Shown here: one piece after another, positions 25,098-32,814 of the stretch
Layout of the letters: each line of letters begins with the position of its first letter
How positions within the stretch are numbered: position 1 is the stretch's first letter
Source: JADJGC01 sp964617645
GTDB lineage: Bacteria; Zixibacteria; MSB-5A5; CAIYYT01
Direction of reading: 5' to 3'
DNA length: 64,000 bases
Assembly: GCA_964617645.1 (NCBI GenBank)
Contig: CAZTYE010000008.1
Coordinates: 62,001-126,000, forward strand
The notes under the pieces: model-generated
Database searches by the model: none
Seen by the model: the letters and a program-made list of their open reading frames with translations, nothing else
Told to the model about the DNA's origin: nothing
Position numbers and translations under genes: made by a program

Positions 25098-25907
25098 TCA
25101 TTTTGGCCAAAGTTCAGATTTTTTACGGACTTCCGCTTGGCAAGCGGTACAGTAGCCGTATGTCACGGGCAGAGGCGGATCGTTGAATCCGCCGCAGGTA
25201 ATCTGCGCCGCTGTTGGGTTCAGTTCCGTAATTACCAATGAGTACATTACACAGCCTGAGTTAGGTGCGCCGGTATGGAAGGATCGATTGTCGACGCAGT
25301 GTGGAATGTCGAAAGAGGCAAGATGCCCAAGTTCGTGTAAAGTGGCGAACTGAAGGCTCTGCGACTCAAATGCCTCGGATCCAGTTGGTTTACACTCGGC
25401 TTTCCATCCACAACTCACGAAAGAGTAGAAGATACAGTCATACGTATTATCAAATTCGCGGTCCGTATAACCACCAATATTGCAGTCGTACGAGTTGTCA
25501 CTTACTGAATAGATGCCCTTCACCCCAAACAGGAATCGTTTGCGTTTTAGGGTCGACTCACCCGGTATTTTCTCACCATTGTCTTTGGTATACTGCAGCA
25601 TCTCAGACCTACGAAGCAATATCAGCGGGAGTTTGGTCGCGTCACCGGGAAAGTTCAAAACTATGCCGTTTGCACGGAACTGTGTATCGAGTATTGCTAT
25701 TCCCATCGGGAAGCAGCTATACGTGATACCCGCATCACCCTGTCGACGGTACTCCAATTCGATCTGGTACGGCACGTTCTGCGGCGGATCGTCGTTGTCG
25801 TCGCACGGCCAAATCATAAGAGAGGCGACTATGGTGATTGTCGTCGAGAGTATGTGTTTGAATCTCGTCACATTTTCACCGACCCAACCGCTTGACTTCA
25901 ATCGCAT
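25098..25907 (-). CDS. secreted zinc-metalloprotease-like protein (HExxH)
   Basis: The 269-residue product has an N-terminal membrane-targeting stretch (RFKHILSTTITIVASLMIW) ending near Cys-35. About eight more cysteines suggest disulphides. The motif LHELGHLASFDIPHC contains HExxH followed by possible third ligands, and CVMY downstream resembles the Met-turn of metzincins; homology is otherwise unclear. An in-frame GTG at 25871 is an alternative start that would give a cleaner signal peptide. It is the first gene of the four-gene exported cluster. Proteolytic activity is inferred from the motif alone. Confidence 0.55.
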   Translation of the reverse strand: MRLKSSGWVGENVTRFKHILSTTITIVASLMIWPCDDNDDPPQNVPYQIELEYRRQGDAGITYSCFPMGIAILDTQFRANGIVLNFPGDATKLPLILLRRSEMLQYTKDNGEKIPGESTLKRKRFLFGVKGIYSVSDNSYDCNIGGYTDREFDNTYDCIFYSFVSCGWKAECKPTGSEAFESQSLQFATLHELGHLASFDIPHCVDNRSFHTGAPNSGCVMYSLVITELNPTAAQITCGGFNDPPLPVTYGYCTACQAEVRKKSELWPK

Positions 25908-25990
25908 GACGGTACCCCAGTGGTTATGAGGACTGATTACTCCTCTTAGTTTCTGCTTTTTTTTTGCATGTCAAGTGAAAACTCACAGAT

Positions 25991-26007
25991 CCCCAGAAAT
26001 TCTGGGG
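25991..26007. repeat. 17-bp perfect palindrome
   Basis: CCCCAGAA-A-TTCTGGGG lies just beside the right copy of the direct repeat at 26013 and downstream of the SPFH/RHH gene pair. It could be a weak terminator for that pair or a trace of a past insertion. Confidence 0.5.
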
Positions 26008-26012
26008 TGGTC

Positions 26013-26066
26013 AGCTTTGGCGGCGCGGCGATTGATCGAGTGATGGTGATGTCGGTCATGGATGCT
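26013..26066 (-). pseudogene. remnant of the 5' end of an SRPBCC/AHSA1 gene
   Basis: Read on the minus strand this encodes MTDITITRSIAAP before similarity is lost, almost the same as the start of the SRPBCC protein at 21809 (MTDITITRSFAAP). DNA identity with 21763-21816 is 47 of 54. The rest of the gene is missing. It is either a truncated paralogue or the result of an insertion that duplicated the site. Confidence 0.65.
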
Positions 26067-26125
26067 AGCTTGCATAACACGATATTCCAGTTGCAATACA
26101 AAGCGAATGCCTCGAAAGCTCAGAA

Positions 26126-26299
26126 TCAATCCGCGTCTGCTCGCATGCCCTTCGCTTCGCGGCCTGAGTCTTTGAGCGCTTTGTGCAGCAAAAACTCAAG
26201 CTGGCCGTTAAGGCTACGGAATTCGTCGTTCGCCCACCTTTGGAGTTGTTCCAAGACCTCCGGGTCGATTCTGAGAAGGAACGACTTCTTCTCGGCCAC
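26126..26299 (-). CDS. small RHH/Arc-like protein paired with SPFH
   Basis: A 57-residue frame starts at GTG 26299, with AGGGG eight bases upstream and 11 bp after the SPFH stop. The sequence AEKKSFLLRIDPEVLEQLQR then WANDEFRSLNGQLEFLLHKAL has the beta-helix-helix pattern of ribbon-helix-helix (Arc/CopG-like) proteins. Small proteins of this kind are known downstream of SPFH/Band-7 genes in many phyla. It may bind the palindrome ahead of the SPFH gene and repress the pair, or act as an accessory factor. It ends in an Arg/Ala/Asp tail. Confidence 0.75.
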   Translation of the reverse strand: MAEKKSFLLRIDPEVLEQLQRWANDEFRSLNGQLEFLLHKALKDSGREAKGMRADAD

Positions 26300-26310
26300 G
26301 ACTCATTCCC

Positions 26311-27165
26311 CTAATGGTAGATCGTACCCGTGTTGATCACCGGCTGCGAAGAGTGCTCGCCGCAGAGCACGACCAAGAGATTCGACACCATGGCGGCTTT
26401 ACGCTCGTGATCGAGATCAATGATCTTCTTCTTCGACAGCGAATCGAGCGCCATCTCGACCATTCCGACCGCGCCTTCGACGATCAACTGCCGCGCCGCG
26501 ACAACGGCGCTCGCCTGTTGGCGGCGGAGCATCGCCTCGGCAATCTCCGGCGCATAGGCCAAATGGCTGATGCGCGCTTCGAGCACTTCGACACCGGCCT
26601 GCTCCAGACGCTCCTGAATCTCGCCCTTGAGTTGAAGCGCGATTTCGCCGGTGTGGCTGCGCAGCGACGCTTGGTTGTCGCCATGCGCGTCGTAAGGATG
26701 TTGCGTGGCAAGATTACGCACCGCTGATTCGCTCTGGATGCGCACGAATTCCTCATAGTTGTCGACCATGAAGACGGCCTCGGCAGTGTCGACCACACGC
26801 CAGACCACGATCGAGGCGATTTCGATCGGGTTGCCGGTGACGTCATTAACTTTCAGCCGTGAGGTCTCGAAGTTGCGGACGCGCAAACTGATCCGCTTCT
26901 TGCTGTAAAGCGGATTTGCCCAACGTAGCCCTTCCTGGCGGCAGGTGCCGACATACTTGCCAAATAGCTGCAGCACCCGACCCTCGTTCGGGTTCACCAG
27001 AAAGAGACCGGCGAGAAAAAACAAGTCGAGCAAGAAGACGACCACGCTGACGATCTTGACCGGGACCGGAGCGACGATCAGCGCCGCGATGCTGGCGAGG
27101 AGAACGAGAATCAGGAAGATTAGCATTCCCCAGCCGTTGGCGACGGTGCGATTGATTTCTTTCAT
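26311..27165 (-). CDS. SPFH/Band-7 domain membrane protein
   Basis: The 284-residue product starts at ATG 27165, preceded by AGGAGG. Two N-terminal membrane segments (MLIFLILVLLASIAALIVA and VVVFLLDLFFLAGLFLV) are followed by NPNEGRVLQLFGKYVGT and an SPFH domain (ITxRVRNFET, IASIVVWRVVDT, EFVRIQSESAVRNLA, EIQERLEQAGVEVLEARISHLAYAPEIAEAMLRRQQA in pieces). The end has a QLIVEGAVGMVEMAL helix typical of this SPFH subgroup. Such proteins form membrane microdomain scaffolds. It is co-transcribed with the small RHH-like gene. Confidence 0.88.
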   Translation of the reverse strand: MKEINRTVANGWGMLIFLILVLLASIAALIVAPVPVKIVSVVVFLLDLFFLAGLFLVNPNEGRVLQLFGKYVGTCRQEGLRWANPLYSKKRISLRVRNFETSRLKVNDVTGNPIEIASIVVWRVVDTAEAVFMVDNYEEFVRIQSESAVRNLATQHPYDAHGDNQASLRSHTGEIALQLKGEIQERLEQAGVEVLEARISHLAYAPEIAEAMLRRQQASAVVAARQLIVEGAVGMVEMALDSLSKKKIIDLDHERKAAMVSNLLVVLCGEHSSQPVINTGTIYH

Positions 27166-27185
27166 ACAAACAGATACCTCCTGTG

Positions 27186-27212
27186 ATATCATAATGATAT
27201 TACGAAGATATC
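27186..27212 (-). promoter_or_regulatory. palindromic operator ahead of the SPFH/RHH pair
   Basis: A perfect 15-bp palindrome ATATCAT-A-ATGATAT (27186-27200) lies about 10 bp upstream of the ribosome site, and a further GATATC lies at 27207-27212. On the minus strand a TTGCAA (27222-27227) and a TAATAT overlapping the palindrome could form a promoter with long spacing. The RHH-like protein of the same operon is a natural candidate to bind here. Confidence 0.45.
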
Positions 27213-27358
27213 GACATGGAGTTGCAAGAGAATAAGCGAAATTCGCGGCTGAACATCGAATTTTCGCAACACAATCATAATCAATGAGTTGCGGGACTGG
27301 TTTCGAGTTCTTGCGTCGGACCGGCGGTGCCAGGCCAGAGACTGTCAATAATTTTAGG

Positions 27359-30037
27359 TCAGTTTTGCTTCTTCAGCCAACTGCCGATTTCGGTGACAAG
27401 TTGGGCTTCGTTGTCGAAGACATTGATTTCAACCGGTGAGGCGGCGAAGAGAATCTGGCCGTAGTTTTTGCGGCCCATGCGTGAATCGGTGACGATTACC
27501 ACGCCCCAGTCAGTCTTGCTGCGGATCATGCGGCCGATGCCTTGGCGATACTTGAGCACTGCTTGTGGCAGTGAAACAGTCATGAAGGCATTCTGGCCGT
27601 GACTTTCGGCGAGTTCCTGCCGCGCCAGCTCGAGGGGATCATCCGGCACGGCAAACGGCAGTCGCGTAATGAACAATACGCGCAACAGCTCATCGGGAAG
27701 GTCGATGCCCTCCCAGAAGGACTCGGTGCCGATCAGCATTGCGTTGCGCGCTTGCTTGAAGCGATTGAGCAATGTTTGCGGTAGTGTGTCGGGAGTCTGC
27801 GCGAGAACTTCGCCGACTTTGGCAACCTGCGCCTGCAGCGGACGTGCGAGCTCTTCGACCACACGATAAGATGTACAGAGCACCAGCGTCGGAAGTCTGA
27901 CAGCCGCCCGCAGGCGCATGATTAGATTTGCCAGCCGGGACACATATTCCGGCGTGTTGGGCGCGGGAAGGTAACGAGCGAGCGCAATGCGCAATTGCCG
28001 ATCAAGCGGGAATGGGGACTTGATTTTGACGCGAAATGGGCGGATGTCGTTTGCCGCCGTCAAGCCGAGGCGTCCGGCTATCCACTCGAAGTTGTCCTCT
28101 GAATCCAGCGTCGCTGAGGTCATGATCATCGCGTCGTAGCGCGGATAAAGCCGCTGCGCCAGTAACTCGCCAACCTTGAGCGGCGCGCGCGTGATCCAAA
28201 CTTCGCCGGAATCGAGCGTGAGTCCCCAGAGCACGTCGGCGGCGGCGTCGGCTTCCGGAATACGTTCCAGTAGATTCGTGTACTTGACCAGCACATTCAC
28301 CAAGCGCCGTAGCAGTGTGATGCCCTCAGCTTGTTCATCATCGACTGAACCCGTGAGTCCTTGCTGCAAATGAATGAGTTGGTCGCGAAACTCAAGCCAA
28401 GTATCGCGTTCGCTATGCCAAAGTTCGGAAAGTGCGGTGTGTATCGGATCGCCGACGCGGAAGCGCACACGTTCGCCAGGTTGGCTTTTCACATGCCGGA
28501 GCAAGCGGCGAATATCTTCGGCGGCGATTTTCACATGCGTTGCCAAACGGGTGGCCTTGCCGGTCAGACCGGAGAGCATAACGTCCTCGTCATCAACAAT
28601 TAGATCCAGCAATGGTCGATTGTTGTCGTTCGTAAGACGTTCCAGCCCTCGCGCCAGGGCCAAAAATGCGACAGTCTCGGCGAAGGCGTTGATCGCTTCG
28701 GCCTCGAGCCGGTGGGCCTCGTCAAAGATCGCGTAAGCGAAGCGGCCGAGAATATCGCCGGTACCGACGATATCGGCGAACAGCAAGGCATAATTCGTAA
28801 TCACCAGATCAGACTTCGCCGCTTGCCGACGCGCACGAAATGCATAACACTCGTTGTAGAACTGGCAGGCCTTGCCGAGGCAGGCGCCTTCATCCAACGT
28901 GACTTTACTCATCAAAGTATCGGAATCGGGCTGGTCGAAAATCGTCGTCTCGGTGAGGTCACCCGACTCGGTTAGATGCTCCCAAACAAACAGCGTCGCC
29001 ATCTGTTCGGCAGGCACTTTGCCCATCACTTCGGCAAGGTCTGACAGGAACAACTTGTACTTGAGCTTGCAGAGGTAGTTGGAAAGCCCCTTGAGCAGGC
29101 TAATGCGAAAGCCGTCGGGAATCAGTGTGCGGATCTTCTGCAAGTCGGAACGAAACAACTGCTCTTGCAGCGACTTAGTGCGAGTGACGATCACGGCACG
29201 CTGCTTACCGGCGGCGCAGGAAGCAACAGTTGGCAAGAGATAGCCGATGGATTTGCCGGTGCCGGTGGCGGCCTCGAGCAGGATGACGCCCTTTTGCTCG
29301 ATCGTCTTGAGCACGGCCTGCACATACTTGGCCTGCCCGGCGCGCGGCTCATAGCCCTCGATCTTCTCGGCCAATTTCTGCGTGTCAGAGAAGAGCAACA
29401 ACACGTCCCGATCGGTCAGTGCGATGCCGTTGGTGAGATTCTCGAAGCGATCCAGTGAAACTTCGAACCGGGAATCGATCTCGACGGCATCAGCAGCCGG
29501 CAGCGCCGAAATCGCGCCCAGCCAATCTTGGTACTGCTGCGGCAAACCGCGAAACACCGTGCGCAAAGCGCGGAGTGTTGATCCCGGCAGACTTCGGGCG
29601 CGCGCGACGATAATCGCTGCAATTTGGCGAACCGCCTGTGCCGGTGTCGTACCGATGGGAATTGCGAAGAGTTCCTCGAGCGAAGTTAAATCGGCGGCGC
29701 TGACGTTCGGAAAGAAGATGCCGCGCAGAAGCGCGATGTCGACCAGCGGACACTTGGCGATGAACCCGGAAACTCTCTGCCACTCGCGGTGATTGCTGAG
29801 CGGATCGCGGTTGACGAACAGATAGCCGGTGCTGTCGGCCAAATGCATGAAGAAGCGATCGGCCTGCGAGCTTTGAATTGGACCTTCAAAATCTTCCGGA
29901 ACTACCAGCGTGTCGTGGGCACAGACGTTATCGCCGTCGAAGTCGAATCGCTCAACCGAAAGCAGTCGCGCAGTCGCAGCGAGCGATTTGACATCACACC
30001 AGAGAATGCGATCGAATGGCGGTTTCGGTGAGGGCAT
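27359..30037 (-). CDS. dinG: DinG-family ATP-dependent helicase with exonuclease-like N-terminus
   Basis: The product has about 892 residues. The N-terminal 200 residues include FDRILWCDVKSLAATARLL and FMHLADSTGYLFVNRD, and may be a degenerate or divergent nuclease-like domain. The helicase part has Walker A EAATGTGKSIGYL, the DEAH box IFDEAHRLE, iron-sulphur-type cysteines (YLCKLKY, CLGKACQFYNEC), and C-terminal motifs GTESFWEGIDLPDELLRVL and QGIGRMIRSKTD. This matches XPD/Rad3-like 5'-3' helicases of the DinG group that resolve R-loops and other structures. ATG 30037 is used; a TTG at 30046 overlaps the upstream stop and is an alternative. Confidence 0.88.
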   Translation of the reverse strand: MPSPKPPFDRILWCDVKSLAATARLLSVERFDFDGDNVCAHDTLVVPEDFEGPIQSSQADRFFMHLADSTGYLFVNRDPLSNHREWQRVSGFIAKCPLVDIALLRGIFFPNVSAADLTSLEELFAIPIGTTPAQAVRQIAAIIVARARSLPGSTLRALRTVFRGLPQQYQDWLGAISALPAADAVEIDSRFEVSLDRFENLTNGIALTDRDVLLLFSDTQKLAEKIEGYEPRAGQAKYVQAVLKTIEQKGVILLEAATGTGKSIGYLLPTVASCAAGKQRAVIVTRTKSLQEQLFRSDLQKIRTLIPDGFRISLLKGLSNYLCKLKYKLFLSDLAEVMGKVPAEQMATLFVWEHLTESGDLTETTIFDQPDSDTLMSKVTLDEGACLGKACQFYNECYAFRARRQAAKSDLVITNYALLFADIVGTGDILGRFAYAIFDEAHRLEAEAINAFAETVAFLALARGLERLTNDNNRPLLDLIVDDEDVMLSGLTGKATRLATHVKIAAEDIRRLLRHVKSQPGERVRFRVGDPIHTALSELWHSERDTWLEFRDQLIHLQQGLTGSVDDEQAEGITLLRRLVNVLVKYTNLLERIPEADAAADVLWGLTLDSGEVWITRAPLKVGELLAQRLYPRYDAMIMTSATLDSEDNFEWIAGRLGLTAANDIRPFRVKIKSPFPLDRQLRIALARYLPAPNTPEYVSRLANLIMRLRAAVRLPTLVLCTSYRVVEELARPLQAQVAKVGEVLAQTPDTLPQTLLNRFKQARNAMLIGTESFWEGIDLPDELLRVLFITRLPFAVPDDPLELARQELAESHGQNAFMTVSLPQAVLKYRQGIGRMIRSKTDWGVVIVTDSRMGRKNYGQILFAASPVEINVFDNEAQLVTEIGSWLKKQN

Positions 30038-30042
30038 CACGA

Positions 30043-30858
30043 TCAATGAAAGCGCAGCGTTTTAGGCCGGGTCTGAAAGACATAAGAGAACTCGGCGGTA
30101 ACCGCCTCTGCGTCGAACGACTCGCAGCGCAAGAGCGCGTAGCGATCATCTTGAGTTTGTAACAACGTCAAGCCACCAACTTCGAACTCAATCTTGTCTC
30201 TGCCATCCGCCGGTTGCGCCCAACTACGCGGTTGCCCGAGATCGCCGTAAGTGTCCGTGCGGTAAAATATCGTCTGACGCAAGACGGCGTCAAGCCGATG
30301 GGGCGAGGCCAAGTTCAATCCGCCCTTAATCACTGTAAGGTACAAGTCGTTCTCGAGGTCGTCGCTGGCGACATGTTTCCCGGCAGCGAAGCTATAACCC
30401 GCTTGAGCGCCGCTGTAAGACTGCCTGAGAACGAATCTGCCCTGGGGGCGCGGCAACAGGTCGGCGGTATCGAGTGACGCCGACCCGACCCCGTTGGTGG
30501 CAAGGGTAACGACGTAGGCGCGATACACCACACCGTTTTCAAGCTCCGTTATGGTAATCGACTCGAAGGCGGAATCGGATTCGGTGTCACCGGGATAAGG
30601 CTCGGAGTTGACTTTTCTGAAAGTCGCATTCTCTGCCGCCAGATAAACATTGTAGCCACCGATTATCGAGTTGGCCGAGAGATTTGTTCGCCAACGAAGA
30701 ACCGCAGACTCATCGCCGCTGGTCGCGACAAGCTCACTCGGGGCCGGGGGAATCTCGACTTCGATCTTCTCCGGCGGAAGCGGCGACTTAAGCGCCGGCT
30801 GCGGAGCGCACGATAGCAGGAGCGAGACGATTATCGCCAGTGCGATCGGGATGGTCAT
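30043..30858 (-). CDS. lipoprotein with fibronectin type III-like domain
   Basis: The product has about 271 residues, starting at ATG 30858. The lipobox is IIVSLLLSC (Cys about residue 17). Residues 30-125 read as an FnIII module (PSELVATSGDESAVLRWRTN, IGGYNVYLAAEN, LENGVVYRAYVVTLATNG). The rest is a beta-rich domain (GGLNLASPHRLDAVL, IEFEVGGLTLLQTQDDRYALLRCES). It is anchored to the membrane. It ends at the start of the dinG gene and lies 43 bp after the citryl-CoA-lyase-like gene, so this group may be one operon. Function unknown. Confidence 0.7.
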   Translation of the reverse strand: MTIPIALAIIVSLLLSCAPQPALKSPLPPEKIEVEIPPAPSELVATSGDESAVLRWRTNLSANSIIGGYNVYLAAENATFRKVNSEPYPGDTESDSAFESITITELENGVVYRAYVVTLATNGVGSASLDTADLLPRPQGRFVLRQSYSGAQAGYSFAAGKHVASDDLENDLYLTVIKGGLNLASPHRLDAVLRQTIFYRTDTYGDLGQPRSWAQPADGRDKIEFEVGGLTLLQTQDDRYALLRCESFDAEAVTAEFSYVFQTRPKTLRFH

Positions 30859-30901
30859 GCGCCTCACGTGATCCCTTTGACAATCAGCAAGCCATTCGCG
30901 C

Positions 30902-31678
30902 TTAGCTGCGCGGCACCGGCCGCCTGGCCGGGCCGGAGTATGCGGCATTAGTGTCTCCCAGTTTGCGCATCGGCTTCTGCATGGTCTTCTCTTCGTGGGC
31001 ATGCGCCACGAGTCCGACAATGCGCGAAATCATGAAAAAGGCTTTACCCAGTCGCCAGTCGAAACCCATGTCGGAGGTCACCGCGGCGATAGCGCCGTCG
31101 ACGTTGATTGGCAGCGGCTTGCCGGTGCTTGACGCAAAGGCTTTCTCGATGGCAATCGCCAGAGCGGCGTGCCGGCCGCTGTAGTCATTGCGTTTGGCAA
31201 TCTCAAAAAGCTTCGCGGTGCGTGGATCAGCAGTGTGGAGACGGTGGCCATAGCCCGGCATCCGCTGGTTCTTGTCCTTCATTTCACTGACCAACTTGTT
31301 AGCTAACTCCTGAATATCACCGTCTCTTTTTGCCCAGTCCTGCATGATACGCGCCGATTGTTCGATGGCACCACCGTGGACGTCGCCAATCGCCATAATC
31401 CCCGCGGCGACGGCGGTATTCAGTGAATTGCCGGCGGACATCACTGTCCGCGCCGCCAGCACCGAAGGCGGCGTCACGCCGTGGTCGACTGAGGAGACGA
31501 GAATAGCGCGAAACATCTCCGATTCCTTCGAATTTGGCAGCTCGCCCTTGAGCACGAGAAAAATGGCATCCGAGAAACTGGTGCGATCCATCAACTCCGC
31601 AACGTCGTAGCCGCGAACAGCAATCAGGTTCGGAGCGATTTCGGAAATCGCCGATTGCCAAACGCCGCTTTCACTCAC
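30902..31678 (-). CDS. citrate-synthase-family protein, citryl-CoA lyase-like
   Basis: The 258-residue product is far shorter than citrate synthase (about 370-430) and close to citryl-CoA lyase (about 256). Family motifs are present: VRGYDVAELMDRTSFSDAIF, IGDVHGGAIE and MPGYGHRLHTADPR with the conserved His, INVDGAIAAVTSDMGF, and the late FFMISRIVGLVAHAHEE. Citryl-CoA lyase splits citryl-CoA into acetyl-CoA and oxaloacetate in the two-step reverse TCA variant, but short paralogues of unknown role are common. GTG 31678 overlaps the stop of the upstream lipoprotein gene. Confidence 0.7.
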   Translation of the reverse strand: MSESGVWQSAISEIAPNLIAVRGYDVAELMDRTSFSDAIFLVLKGELPNSKESEMFRAILVSSVDHGVTPPSVLAARTVMSAGNSLNTAVAAGIMAIGDVHGGAIEQSARIMQDWAKRDGDIQELANKLVSEMKDKNQRMPGYGHRLHTADPRTAKLFEIAKRNDYSGRHAALAIAIEKAFASSTGKPLPINVDGAIAAVTSDMGFDWRLGKAFFMISRIVGLVAHAHEEKTMQKPMRKLGDTNAAYSGPARRPVPRS

Positions 31679-32544
31679 TGTCCACCCCCCGACTCCTGCT
31701 GCAATTGCTGCAATTGCTCTTGCTCGCGGGCGCGCTCTTTCTCTTCGGTGTGTTCCGGCAGGAAGCTTTTCCAGCGGGAATACAACTCGTCGCGATCGGC
31801 GCCCGTCGCCTTCCTGAGCGCGCTGTCGATATCCTCATCACTATTGAACACCATCATCAACTGCTGCGGACTGAGCTCGTAGGAAAGAAAGCCGCAGAAA
31901 CTGGCGGCCTCGATGGCCGTTTTCGTCGCGTGCTGGCGCAGAAAGGCTTCATTGTCAAGCAGCGAATCAATCGGTACCAGAGTGCCGTCAATGAGGAAGT
32001 TGTGGGTTGCGTGGTGGTAGTTGCGTCCGGTGAAGTCAAGCAGCAACGGAATGCCGGCACGCATGAAGGCGAATTTCGACTCGCCCTCGGGAAGCTTGCT
32101 CAGGACAAATTCGGTCACGGCCTGTCCGAATGAAGTGTTCGGCGCCCAGCCGAAATAGATCTTGTTTCCAATGTAGAATGCTTCCGGGCGGTTCGAATAC
32201 TGCTGCAACACCGCCGGATTCTGATAACAAAAGAACTCAATCGGTTCTGGGGTTGCATATCCAAGAAATTGCGCGACGAAAGTATACACCTGCTCGACGC
32301 TACTCAGCATCGGTTGCGCAAATTGTCTCATCGAATCGGTCGGCTCGAAATAGTACGTAACCAGATTTCCGCGAACGCTCTCCCACGTAAACAGCGGCGG
32401 GCGAACCCCGGTGACGGGATCGAGGGATCCGGTGGGCGCCGGCGGTGTCACGCTCTGCGGCTTGGGTTCTTCCTTCTTGGCGCAGCCCGACACAAGCAAT
32501 CCAAACGCGATCAGCGTCGGCACAATAAGTCTCTTCAACAACAT
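31675..32544 (-). CDS. lipoprotein of unknown function
   Basis: The 289-residue product has lipobox LIAFGLLVSGC and a Pro-rich linker. Residues 50-260 resemble the general shape of surface proteins with a peptidase-MA-like fold (LSSVEQVYTFVAQFLGY, EFFCYQNPAVLQQY, GQAVTEFVLSKL), but no HExxH is present; HHATHNFLIDG occurs instead. The tail is charged and Gln-rich (EREQEQLQQLQQ-like). It is the first gene of a set with the citryl-CoA-lyase-like protein and the FnIII lipoprotein. Function not recognised. Confidence 0.6.
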   Translation of the reverse strand: MLLKRLIVPTLIAFGLLVSGCAKKEEPKPQSVTPPAPTGSLDPVTGVRPPLFTWESVRGNLVTYYFEPTDSMRQFAQPMLSSVEQVYTFVAQFLGYATPEPIEFFCYQNPAVLQQYSNRPEAFYIGNKIYFGWAPNTSFGQAVTEFVLSKLPEGESKFAFMRAGIPLLLDFTGRNYHHATHNFLIDGTLVPIDSLLDNEAFLRQHATKTAIEAASFCGFLSYELSPQQLMMVFNSDEDIDSALRKATGADRDELYSRWKSFLPEHTEEKERAREQEQLQQLQQESGGGQ

Positions 32545-32814
32545 TCGTCCTCCAGATTCATCAGCACTCTATCAGAGACCATGATACGGTTTGGCGAATT
32601 TAATGTCAATCTGACGCCCAATCGCCGAATCAGAAAAAAAACTATTTGAGTTGGGAAATCGTGCTATATTACGGGGAGCCTATTTGTCGATAATCCACTG
32701 GGCGGCCGCCGACTCGGTTTGCGAAGTGTCAGCCGGCTGCTGATATCAAATTGGGAAACGGATTCGATGTCGAGCGTGATAACTTACGGAACACGAACGC
32801 GCAAGGAGATAAGT

